This document shows positions 1 through 6,777 of a stretch of 14,245 nucleotides of DNA, piece after piece (position 1 is the first letter of the stretch; the number at the start of each line of letters is the position of its first letter). The stretch covers positions 1 through 14,245 of the forward strand of contig JANRJB010000388.1 in NCBI GenBank assembly GCA_033764265.1, written 5' to 3'. Below the pieces are notes generated by a model that ran no database searches, was not told where the DNA came from, and was given only the letters and a program-made list of their open reading frames with translations. Origin of the DNA: VGEM01 sp033764265. GTDB taxonomy: Bacteria > Pseudomonadota > Alphaproteobacteria > Rhodospirillales > Rhodospirillaceae. The translations under genes were made by a program, and so were the position numbers.

Positions 1-690
1 GGTCGCCACCAGGTAGACCTCGGCCGAATCCTTGCGGCTGGCGGGTGGCTTGGCGTGTTTGACCGTGGCGCACGCCGCCTTGATGCGCTTGAGCAGTTCG
101 CCCTCGGTGCCGCCCTGGAACACCTTGCAGACGAACGCGCCGCCGGGGGCGAGTACCTCCGCGGCGAACAGCCACGCGGCCTCGGCGAGCGCCATGATGC
201 GCAGGTGGTCGGTGCCGGAATGCCCCGTGGTCGGCGCGGCCATGTCGCTCAGCACCACGTCGGCCGGTCCGCCGAGGGCGGCCTTCAATGCGTCCGGCGC
301 GGCGGGGTCGAGGAAGTCGAGCGTCAGGCACTGGGCGTGCGGCACCGGCGTCCAGGGGTTGATGTCGATGCCGACCACGCGGCCCCTGCCCTGACCGGTT
401 TCCTTGTCGGCCTGCACGCGTTCGACCGCGTACTGGGTCCAGCCGCCGGGCGCCGCACCCAAGTCCACCACCCTCTGCCCGGGCTTGAGCAGGTGAAAGC
501 GCGCGTCGAGCTCGGCGATCTTGTACGCGGCGCGGCTGCGCTTGCCTTCCTGCTTGGCCTGCCGCACGTAGGGGTCGTTGAGCTGGCGTTCCAGCCACCG
601 CACCGACGAGGCCTTGCGCCCGCGCGCGGTTTTCACGCGCTGCTTCAGGCCGCGCCCGCCGGCGCCCGCACCGGGCCGTGATGGCGACAT
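1..690 (-). CDS. rlmE: 23S rRNA (uridine-2'-O) methyltransferase RlmE (FtsJ/RrmJ), 3' end cut by window
   Basis: RlmE 2'-O-methylates the 23S rRNA A-loop uridine (U2552 in E. coli numbering) on the assembling large ribosomal subunit, using S-adenosylmethionine. 230 residues are visible from the ATG at 690; the frame is still open at base 1, so only a few C-terminal residues are missing. The SAM-binding loop VVDLGAAPGGWTQYA is at about residues 74-88. The catalytic K-D-K-E tetrad is present as K57, D149 (in LSDMAAP), K189 (in FVCKVFQGG) and E224 (in SAEVYLVAT); D, K and E have the same spacing as in the E. coli enzyme. A basic N-terminal tail of about 25 residues precedes the fold. The gene starts 10 bp after the ppx/gppA stop, so the two are probably co-transcribed. 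No good Shine-Dalgarno is seen in that gap, which suggests translational coupling. Confidence 0.95.
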   Translation of the reverse strand, partial: MSPSRPGAGAGGRGLKQRVKTARGRKASSVRWLERQLNDPYVRQAKQEGKRSRAAYKIAELDARFHLLKPGQRVVDLGAAPGGWTQYAVERVQADKETGQGRGRVVGIDINPWTPVPHAQCLTLDFLDPAAPDALKAALGGPADVVLSDMAAPTTGHSGTDHLRIMALAEAAWLFAAEVLAPGGAFVCKVFQGGTEGELLKRIKAACATVKHAKPPASRKDSAEVYLVAT

Positions 691-700
691 GACGGGCCGA

Positions 701-1768
701 TCAGTGCGCCGCGGCGCGCGTGGCGTCGGCGCAGGCCGCGACGTTGAGCGAGTCCGGGTGGATCATGTCCATCAGCAGGCCCTCGCGCAGGCCGCGGTCG
801 GCCACGCGCAGCTTGCCCACCGGCCAGGTGCCGCAGATCGCCTCCAGGATGGCGCAGCCGCCCAACACCAGGTCGGCGCGCTGCCAGCCGATGCACGGTT
901 CCGCCGCGCGCTGCTGCAGGGTCATGCGGCACAGGTTGCGGCTGTTGGCGCGCAAGGTGTCGAAGTCGAGCGTCAGGCCGTCGACGGCGGTGCGGTCGTA
1001 GCGATGGAGGCCCAGGTGCAGGCCGCCCAGGGTGGTCACGGTGCCGGACGTGCCGATCATCTGCGCCTGGCCGGCGGCGATTTTCTCGCCGATGCGGTGC
1101 CGGGCCTCGAACGGCTGGAGCAGGCGGCGGGCGCGGTCGGCCACTTCGTCGTAGGTTTTCTCGCACAGGTCGCCGCCGCCGCAGTCTTCCGCCACCGTCA
1201 CCACGCCCATCGGCAGCGAGGTGCAGCCTTCCACCGCCATCGCTGCCGCACCGTCGACGCGCACGAACAGGACCTCGGTGGAGCCGCCGCCGATGTCGAA
1301 CATCAGCACGTAGGGCACGGCGGGGTCGAGCAGCGCGGCGCAGCCCTTGAGGGCCAGCGTCGCTTCCTGATCGGGCGTGATGATGTCGAAGTCGAGCCCG
1401 GTTTCACGGGCGACACGATCCAGGAACTCCGCGCCGTTGGCGGCCCGACGACACGCCTCGGTGGCGACGTGCCGCGACGCTGCGACGCGGCGGCGCTGCA
1501 TCTTCTCGGCGCAGCGCTTCAGCGCCTCGAGCGTGCGCTCCATGGCGTCGGGCGCCAGCCGCCCGGTGGCGCTGAGCCCCTCGCCCAAGCGGGTGATGCG
1601 CGAAAACGAGTCGACCACCTGGAAATCGCCGCCGTTGGCGCGCGCCACCAACAGCCGGCAATTGTTGGTACCGAGATCAAGCGCGGCATAGAGCGGTCGC
1701 GCGGCGCCTGAGCACGGCGGACCATGCGGCAACCCCTCGTCGGCGCCGTTCACGCGACCATCGGACAT
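701..1768 (-). CDS. Ppx/GppA-family exopolyphosphatase / pppGpp phosphohydrolase
   Basis: 355-residue cytoplasmic ASKHA-fold phosphatase of the Ppx/GppA family, which hydrolyses polyphosphate and/or pppGpp. Visible motifs are the first phosphate loop ALDLGTNNCRLL (about 29-40), the acidic region TPDQEATLALKG with the likely catalytic E135, the second phosphate loop FDIGGGSTE (157-165), the glycine-rich GTSGTVTTLGG (239-249) and the C-terminal DRGLREGLL (about 324-332). It is the short form without the extra C-terminal HD-like domain of E. coli Ppx and GppA. I chose the ATG at 1768 because GGGGAAAGGGTG lies just upstream. The frame stays open to an ATG at 1846, but that extension is low-complexity and adds nothing recognisable. 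It sits upstream of rlmE, an arrangement I know from alphaproteobacteria. Family is certain; whether it prefers polyphosphate or pppGpp cannot be told. Confidence 0.92.
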   Translation of the reverse strand: MSDGRVNGADEGLPHGPPCSGAARPLYAALDLGTNNCRLLVARANGGDFQVVDSFSRITRLGEGLSATGRLAPDAMERTLEALKRCAEKMQRRRVAASRHVATEACRRAANGAEFLDRVARETGLDFDIITPDQEATLALKGCAALLDPAVPYVLMFDIGGGSTEVLFVRVDGAAAMAVEGCTSLPMGVVTVAEDCGGGDLCEKTYDEVADRARRLLQPFEARHRIGEKIAAGQAQMIGTSGTVTTLGGLHLGLHRYDRTAVDGLTLDFDTLRANSRNLCRMTLQQRAAEPCIGWQRADLVLGGCAILEAICGTWPVGKLRVADRGLREGLLMDMIHPDSLNVAACADATRAAAH

Positions 1769-1879
1769 GGTCGACACACCCTTTCCCCGGCCGCCGCCGC
1801 GGTCGGTTCTGACCTGCGGCACGCGACCACGTTCCTCTGCGGCCATGGTAATCGGTCGGCCTGCGACCGTGAAGCGGCT

Positions 1880-2686
1880 TCAAGTGTCGAGGAAGGCCCG
1901 GATCTGGCCTGCAACCTCCGCGGTGTGCAGGTCGAGCAGACCCTGGGCCATATACGGCAGCACGACGAAGCGGGCATTCTTGAGCAGCGGACGGGCGCGT
2001 TCGGTCTTCGCCCCTTGCGGATCGTCGGTGCGCATCACCAGGACCGGCGGGCCCAGCTTCGGCAGGTGTTCGGCGAAGTCGTAGTCGAACGCGGCATTGT
2101 GGCCCCACCAGGATTGCGGCCCGCCGCGCTGGATTTCGGCGAAATGGCGCACGAACAGATCGATGGGATAGCCGGGCGGCGCGCCGCGCTTCAGGTGCTC
2201 CCACCACTTTCTCAAATGCGCCATGTCCCAGGTGTAGACCTCGGGCGCGTAGGTGGCGCGCTCGGCTGCCAGTTCCTCGGGCGTGTAGATCGGCGCGCCG
2301 AACAGGACCAACCGCCGCACCTGGGTGGGGCGCTGCAGCGCCAATGCGCAGGCGATCTTTGACCCGGTGAAAAAGCCCATGACATCAACCGCGCCCACCA
2401 GCCCCAGCGCGTCGGCCGCCGCGCCATGGGCGCGCGCATAGTCTGCAATGCTCGGCGGCGCAGCGTCGGTGAATCCGCGCGGCACGTCTGACTCGCCGTA
2501 GCCCGGCGTGTCGGCGGCCATGACGAAGCGGTCGGCGGCCAGCGCCGGCATCAGGTTCGCGAACGCCACCGACGACGACGGGCTCTGGTGGATCAACACG
2601 ACGGGCGGCTTGGATGCGTCGTGTGGGCCGGCCGTGCGCACGTGCAGCTGACCGAACGGACCGTCGATGAACGTGCGGCGGATCAT
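1880..2686 (-). CDS. alpha/beta-hydrolase-fold protein lacking canonical Ser and His
   Basis: 268-residue protein with the single-domain alpha/beta-hydrolase layout: strand and oxyanion-hole region VVLIHQSPSSS (29-39), ADTPGYGESD (58-67), nucleophile elbow VMGFFTGSKIA (102-112), cap helices rich in W and Y (about 145-205), and acid strand VLVMRTDDPQG (215-225). At the elbow the usual G-x-S-x-G reads G104-F-F-T-G108, so Phe106 replaces the serine. Where the histidine is expected, in VVLPYMAQGLLDLH (241-254), Gln248 is found. The acidic residues D221/D222 remain. It may be a non-hydrolytic family member, a cofactor-free lyase or oxygenase type, or use another residue such as H254. I recall uncharacterised relatives with the HQ-P-S-S oxyanion segment and no serine, but could not check. 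Its ATG overlaps the MFS stop (ATGA, 2683-2686), so it is translationally coupled to the transporter. No signal peptide. Confidence 0.85.
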   Translation of the reverse strand: MIRRTFIDGPFGQLHVRTAGPHDASKPPVVLIHQSPSSSVAFANLMPALAADRFVMAADTPGYGESDVPRGFTDAAPPSIADYARAHGAAADALGLVGAVDVMGFFTGSKIACALALQRPTQVRRLVLFGAPIYTPEELAAERATYAPEVYTWDMAHLRKWWEHLKRGAPPGYPIDLFVRHFAEIQRGGPQSWWGHNAAFDYDFAEHLPKLGPPVLVMRTDDPQGAKTERARPLLKNARFVVLPYMAQGLLDLHTAEVAGQIRAFLDT

Positions 2687-3852
2687 GGCTTCGGCGATAG
2701 CCGTTGCGCGCCGGCGACGAAGCGCCAGGACTGCGCGACGATGAACATCAGCAGCACCGCGACCGCGGCGTAAACCGCCAGATACCCATAGGCATCGGCG
2801 AGCAGCCCGGCCACCAGCGCGCCGGCGATGCGCCCCGCCAGCTGGGTGGACGTGGACAGCCCCAGGATGGTGCCCTGGTGGCCTTCGGGCGCGTGGCGCG
2901 ACAGCACGCTGGCCAGCACCGTGCCCCACACCGGGCTCGACAGCGACAGCACCATCATGCAGGCGAAGGCATAGGGCGACGCGGCGAACGCCATGAACAC
3001 CGACACCACGACCAGGTCTAGCCCGGCGGTGATCAGCATCGCCTTTTCCTCGCCGAACTTTTTCGTCAGCCAGCCGATGCCGGCGAACGACGTGACCAAA
3101 AACCCCAGGCTCAGCACCGCGGTGGCGAAGCTGGTGGTGCTCGCGCTCCAGCCCCGCGCCATGCCCCAGTAGGGGAAGATGAACTGCTCGGCGTTGAACT
3201 TGAAGCCGCTGGCGAAGATCATCGCCAGCAAGAGCCACACCGCCGGCACCCGCGCGGCGTCGGCGAACCGGGCCTTGGGCTTCGGCTTGGCGCCGGCGAC
3301 CTTGGCGATGGCGGCTTCCTTCAGCGCCACGGCCACCACCAGTGCGGCCAGCGCCGACAATGCGCCCGCCACCAGGCAAGGCACGGTGTGATCGAAGTCG
3401 TCACCCGCGCCGACGGTGAGCAGGCCGCCGATCGACGGGCCGATCGCCAAACCCACACCCATCGCGCCCATCACCCGGCCCATGCCCTTGGCGCGCTGGT
3501 CCGGCGCGGTGTTGAGCGCGACATAGGCCAGCGCGATGGAGTTGGCGCCGTGGAACAACCCCTGCAATGCGCGGGTGGCGAACAACGCCCACAGCGAATC
3601 CGCCAGCGCGAAGCCGACGAAGGCCAGCGCCGTGCCGCCCAGGGTGCAGATCAGCGCGAAGCGGCGGCCACGGGCGTCGGCGACGCGGCCCCACAGCGGG
3701 TTGCCGAGAATGCCGACCACCGGCATCAGCGCGAACAGCACCGACACCTCCCACGGGCTGGCGCCATAGCGGGCGCCCAGGAAGGGCAGCATCGGCAGCA
3801 CCAGACTGACGGGAATAGCGTTGATGGTGACGGCGAGCAGGATGACCGGCAT
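2683..3852 (-). CDS. MFS transporter, 12-TM, drug:H+ antiporter-like (DHA1 type)
   Basis: 389-residue inner-membrane carrier of the major facilitator superfamily. The loop 2-3 signature is clear as GNPLWGRVADARGRR (about 50-64), and about twelve hydrophobic segments split into two halves by a basic linker rich in K and P (about 190-200). The second half begins near VWLLLAMIFASG, and an LPMLPFLGARYG segment ends TM1, as in TetA/multidrug-like carriers. It could export or import; the substrate is unknown. The ATG at 3852 is the first possible start because an in-frame TAG lies 12 nt upstream. There is no good Shine-Dalgarno, so initiation may be weak or near-leaderless. The downstream alpha/beta-hydrolase-like gene overlaps by 4 bp, which suggests the two act on the same compound. 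Confidence 0.9.
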   Translation of the reverse strand: MPVILLAVTINAIPVSLVLPMLPFLGARYGASPWEVSVLFALMPVVGILGNPLWGRVADARGRRFALICTLGGTALAFVGFALADSLWALFATRALQGLFHGANSIALAYVALNTAPDQRAKGMGRVMGAMGVGLAIGPSIGGLLTVGAGDDFDHTVPCLVAGALSALAALVVAVALKEAAIAKVAGAKPKPKARFADAARVPAVWLLLAMIFASGFKFNAEQFIFPYWGMARGWSASTTSFATAVLSLGFLVTSFAGIGWLTKKFGEEKAMLITAGLDLVVVSVFMAFAASPYAFACMMVLSLSSPVWGTVLASVLSRHAPEGHQGTILGLSTSTQLAGRIAGALVAGLLADAYGYLAVYAAVAVLLMFIVAQSWRFVAGAQRLSPKP

Positions 3853-3992
3853 GGGGCCACGCTAGCCGGTTCCCAGGGGCCGGCGCACCCGCGGCCGCCG
3901 GGTTGGCCGGTGGATGGAATGGCCGCCAAAAGCCCCTTACCGCCGCCAATCCAGTCGATTCGGCCCCGCGACCACGGCACCCGCGCGAGGCC

Positions 3993-4022
3993 TTGGCGGG
4001 TCAGGGGCGAATGCTTTATACA
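3993..4022 (+). promoter_or_regulatory. putative sigma70-type promoter of the tRNA-Gln gene
   Basis: TTGGCG (3993-3998) is followed by TTTATA (4015-4020, 16-bp spacer), overlapping TATACA (4017-4022, 18-bp spacer). This would start transcription near 4028 and give a leader of about 40 nt before the mature tRNA. A small inverted repeat CCGTC-ACC-GACGG (4033-4045) lies in that leader. It is the only reasonable promoter-like pair upstream of the tRNA; not proven. Confidence 0.35.
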
Positions 4023-4067
4023 GCCCGTCCGTCCGTCACCGACGGTGGCGGCACTGACGCGCCCTGC

Positions 4068-4141
4068 TGGGGGATCGTCTAACGGTAGGACAGCGGACTC
4101 TGACTCCGCCAGTCTAGGTTCGAATCCTAGTCCCCCAGCCA
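4068..4141 (+). tRNA. tRNA-Gln(CTG), CCA encoded
   Basis: The sequence folds into a complete cloverleaf. The acceptor stem is TGGGGGA (4068-4074) with TCCCCCA (4131-4137); the D arm runs about 4077-4091. The anticodon stem GCGGA/TCCGC encloses loop CTCTGAC (4098-4104) with anticodon CTG at 4100-4102, which reads CAG. The T arm CTAGG-TTCGAAT-CCTAG is at 4114-4130. Discriminator base is G4138 and the 3' CCA (4139-4141) is encoded. Start, length and several positions resemble E. coli tRNA-Gln. It is the only RNA gene seen in the window. Confidence 0.97.
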
Positions 4142-4618
4142 ATATCTTGAGTTGTATATAAATCTCTAAACACTCTTTACGATACTGCGCGTTTCCGGGC
4201 GGAATGCGCGCGTTCTCAGTGCTCGTCACCCGGAGACTGATGTTATCGCGACGCGTTGCGGCCGACCGGCGCAGATGGGTTCGCGGCAGCGCCCGCACGG
4301 GTCGATCGGGCACGAAACCCCGATCATGTCGCCCACCTGCAATGGCGCAGCCAGCCCGCCATCATCATGAGGCCGGAAAAATCCACCTTGCGGCGCCCCA
4401 GATCCCAGATCCGGACCGCCATATGGAAACGAAGCGCCATCAACGACAATGCACACAGAACAAGTCAACACTTGAGACGGATGCCGTCAGCCGATTGCTC
4501 ATGCTCTCCGTCGCTGCCTGATCGCGTTTCCAATCTGCGAGCGCCGTGACGTGGCGTGGTCGGCAGGGGCGGTGGCACAAATCAACCTCGATCTGATGGC
4601 CGCAATTGCACCTAGCCG
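4142..4618. other. gene-poor stretch after the tRNA, relatively AT-rich at its left end
   Basis: About 480 bp between the tRNA 3' end and the small-subunit gene hold no convincing intact gene. The first 50 bp are markedly AT-rich (for example GTTGTATATAAATC). None of the reading frames gives a recognisable full protein. I see no integrase, no repeat of the tRNA 3' end and no clear terminator. The only protein-like trace is the possible fragment listed at 4226-4471. Confidence 0.6.
4226..4471 (-). pseudogene. possible decayed C-terminal fragment of a D-threonine aldolase / D-serine dehydratase-like PLP enzyme
   Basis: This minus-strand frame reads about 80 residues. The stretch FRPHDDGGLAAPLQVGDMI followed by GVSCPIDPC resembles the end of D-threonine aldolase/D-serine dehydratase-like proteins, where a DEHG-type turn is followed by vGD-x(5-6)-P-x-H-C-D-P-T and then about 20 residues to the stop. 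Here the frame stops about 22 residues after DPC, at the expected place. However, the expected metal ligand histidine is not conserved and nothing upstream continues the enzyme. Alternatively, VGDMIGV...DPCGRC could come from a zinc alcohol dehydrogenase lobe, or the likeness may be chance. I read it from memory of the family consensus only. Confidence 0.22.
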
Positions 4619-5068
4619 TCACCGCTCTGGGTCGCGCCAGAACGGCGCCCGCTGGCGCTGCTTCTCCAGTACGCCCGGATCGAACGGCACCAATTCATAC
4701 CCTTCGTAATGCGGCGGGCGCGCGGGGTATCCGGTGTCGGTCTCAAGCGCCGCCCTGACGGCGGCATCGGCGTAATACGCATTGTAGGTGTGCCGCAGCA
4801 AGGAAGCGAACGCCGCCGGCTGGCCGGCTTCGAGGTCCGATAACGCCCGCTCCCGCGCCGCCGCGTCGCGCGCGGCGAATCCAGTAGGAAGGCGCGCGAG
4901 AGCGTTCGCGATCGTACCCAGCGCGCCGTCAAGCGCCGCGTCGGCCACGCACGCGGCCGCGATGGCGGGATGGCCCGCGCCGGGATAACCCTCGCCCGCG
5001 GGGATCAGCGCATTGAGCACGGCGGCCAAGAGCTTCATGTCCAGTTGGGATTCGGCGGCGTCGGCCAT
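4619..5068 (-). CDS. gluconate 2-dehydrogenase subunit 3-like small subunit of the GMC oxidoreductase
   Basis: 149-residue mostly helical protein with no signal peptide or membrane segment. The layout (KLLAAVLNALIPAGEGYPGA near the N-terminus, a mid helix, then LLRHTYNAYYADAAVR and a proline- and tyrosine-rich tail GYPARPPHYEGYEL) fits the small subunit (subunit 3 family) that accompanies membrane or periplasmic GMC dehydrogenases and helps fold or export the catalytic subunit. The start is the ATG at 5068: a TGAGGA Shine-Dalgarno, overlapping the stop of the GMC gene, lies 5-6 nt upstream. An earlier ATG at 5101 would overlap the GMC gene by 26 bp and lacks a site. Only 7 bp separate the two genes, so it is the last gene of the CMD-GMC operon. 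Unlike the small subunits I know from glucose dehydrogenase complexes, it has no Tat leader. Family assignment is from pattern and context. Confidence 0.65.
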   Translation of the reverse strand: MADAAESQLDMKLLAAVLNALIPAGEGYPGAGHPAIAAACVADAALDGALGTIANALARLPTGFAARDAAARERALSDLEAGQPAAFASLLRHTYNAYYADAAVRAALETDTGYPARPPHYEGYELVPFDPGVLEKQRQRAPFWRDPER

Positions 5069-5075
5069 CGTGTCC

Positions 5076-6767
5076 TCACAGATCGCGGTGCACGGCGACA
5101 ATGCGGTCGGCCGCCCGCAGCGCCAGCGCTTGCAGCGTGTTGGTGGGATTGACCGCGGCGGCGGTGGCGAAGGCGCTGCCGTCGATCACGAACAGATTGG
5201 GCGCATCGTGGGCCTGGCTGAAGGCATTCAGCACCGAGGTTTCGGGGTCGGCGCCCATGCGCGCGGTCCCCATCAGGTGAAATCCCGCCTGCTCCACCAA
5301 AGGCGTCTCGAACACCTCGCGCGCGCCCGCCGCACGCATGATCTGGCCGCACGTCTGCAGGCCATGCGCGATCATGCGCCGGGCGTGATCGTCGACCGCA
5401 TACGCCATGGCCGGTGCGGGCACGCCGTGGTCGTCTTTCAGCGCGGGATCGAGGGTGATGCGATTGTCGGGGTGCGCCAGATCCTCGCACACGATGGCGG
5501 CGGTGGCGGTGTGGTTGAATACCTCGCGGAACCGCGCGCGGTGGCGCCGGCCCCACGGGATCGGCACGCCGTAGCCGCCCTGCGCGGTCAGCACCGGCCC
5601 GAAACTGCGCAGGAATTGAATCATGTACCCGCGCTTGAAGCCGCGCGAGGGGTCGGTCTCGTAGAATTCCTGGCTGGTGATGCAGTTGGCGGTGATGCCC
5701 TTGTAGCCTTCCAGGTCCTGGTCGAACACGCCGGTGACCAGCGCCACCGGATGCAGCATCAGGTTGCGGCCGACCTGGCCCGAGCGATTGGCCAGCCCGT
5801 TGGGATGAGCCTTCGATGCCGACAGCAGCAACAGTCGCGGCGTGCCGATGCCGTTGGCGGCCACGATCACGACACCGGCGCGGGCGCGGCGCGCAACACC
5901 GGCGGAGTCATAGAACGCGGCACCGATGGCGCGGCCGGCGGCGTCGGTTTCGATCTCGAACACCCGTGCTTTCGTCACCAGCTTCGCGCCGGCGGCCAGC
6001 GCCTTCGGCCAATAGGTCACGTCGGTGCTGGCCTTGGCCCGCATCGGGCAGGCCAGTTCGCAGGGACCGCAGTTGTTGCAGTCGCCGGTTTCCTCGCCAT
6101 AGGCCGAGGAATAGGCCGCCACATCGTTGGGCCACCAATGCCAGCCGAGGTCGTCGAGCGCCGCACCGATGCGTTCGGCCCCCTTGCCGATCGACAGAGG
6201 AGGCCGTTGACGTGGCGGGCGCGGCGGATTGGCCGGATCGCCGGCGAGGCCGGAGATTCCCGACATGACGTCGTTGAGGTCGTAATACGGGGCAAGATCG
6301 CCATACCCGATCGGCCAGTCCTGCCCGACGCCGTCCAGGCTGCGGGTGCGGAAGTCGGACGGATGCATGCGCGGGGCGTGGCACGACCACATGATCGTCG
6401 AGCCGCCGACGCCGTTGTACATGAGCGGCTTGATCGCGCTGGCGCGGTCCTGGACGGGATAATCGGCCGTGCCGCCGCGAACGTTCGGGTTCGGGTTCCA
6501 GGCGCGCTGGCGCACCAGTTCCCAATCGTCGCGGGTGCTGGGAATCTCCAGGTAATCGAGCCAGTCGCCCTGCTCCAGACAGGCGACGCGCGCACCCTGG
6601 CTGGCCAATCGCCATGCCGCTGCCGCACCCGACGCGCCGGCGCCAATGATCAATGCGTCCGCGGTCAGCTCACCGGCCGGCAGGTCATCGGCGCGAACGG
6701 CGGCCGACAGCCGTGCCGCCGCCAGGCCCGCGACGCCGCCCAGAAGGGAGCGTCGGGCAACCGACAT
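5076..6767 (-). CDS. GMC-family FAD oxidoreductase with Tat-like leader and Cys cluster
   Basis: 563-residue glucose-methanol-choline oxidoreductase catalysing FAD-dependent oxidation of an alcohol or sugar-like group. The N-terminus MSVARRSLLGGVAGLAAARL has a twin arginine followed by a hydrophobic stretch and a possible cleavage site after AVRA (about residue 26), so periplasmic export by Tat is likely. The dinucleotide loop IIGAGASG (40-47) and second FAD contact GVGGSTIMWSCHAPR (119-133) are present. The GMC catalytic pair is H497 (FHLMGTARMG) and N540 (AVNPTNT). C230, C233, C236 and C240 followed by Pro form CxxCxxCxxxCP, the spacing of an Fe-S site. Start at 6767: AGGA overlapping the upstream stop is 8 nt away; a start at 6830 would overlap the CMD gene. 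Second gene of a three-gene operon. No cytochrome c partner is visible, so the electron acceptor is unknown. Confidence 0.92.
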   Translation of the reverse strand: MSVARRSLLGGVAGLAAARLSAAVRADDLPAGELTADALIIGAGASGAAAAWRLASQGARVACLEQGDWLDYLEIPSTRDDWELVRQRAWNPNPNVRGGTADYPVQDRASAIKPLMYNGVGGSTIMWSCHAPRMHPSDFRTRSLDGVGQDWPIGYGDLAPYYDLNDVMSGISGLAGDPANPPRPPRQRPPLSIGKGAERIGAALDDLGWHWWPNDVAAYSSAYGEETGDCNNCGPCELACPMRAKASTDVTYWPKALAAGAKLVTKARVFEIETDAAGRAIGAAFYDSAGVARRARAGVVIVAANGIGTPRLLLLSASKAHPNGLANRSGQVGRNLMLHPVALVTGVFDQDLEGYKGITANCITSQEFYETDPSRGFKRGYMIQFLRSFGPVLTAQGGYGVPIPWGRRHRARFREVFNHTATAAIVCEDLAHPDNRITLDPALKDDHGVPAPAMAYAVDDHARRMIAHGLQTCGQIMRAAGAREVFETPLVEQAGFHLMGTARMGADPETSVLNAFSQAHDAPNLFVIDGSAFATAAAVNPTNTLQALALRAADRIVAVHRDL

Positions 6768-6777
6768 GGCGAGGGTC

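Noticed and set aside
578..1711. 377-codon plus-strand open frame opposite rlmE and ppx/gppA
   Set aside because: Antisense shadow; both minus-strand genes have full catalytic motifs.
2687..3379. Upstream extension of the alpha/beta-hydrolase reading frame (499 codons in total)
   Set aside because: The extra 231 residues are an out-of-frame reading of the MFS gene. The true start is at the ATGA overlap.
3388..4161. Plus-strand open frame running through the start of the MFS gene into the tRNA
   Set aside because: It reads through a complete tRNA gene and is antisense to a clear transporter; Q/R/H-rich shadow composition.
4440..4622. 60-codon minus-strand open frame with several Cys-x-x-His patterns (MTARCNCGHQIEVDLCH...)
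   Set aside because: The pattern is irregular and matches no zinc finger I know. It overlaps the small-subunit stop and lacks a Shine-Dalgarno.
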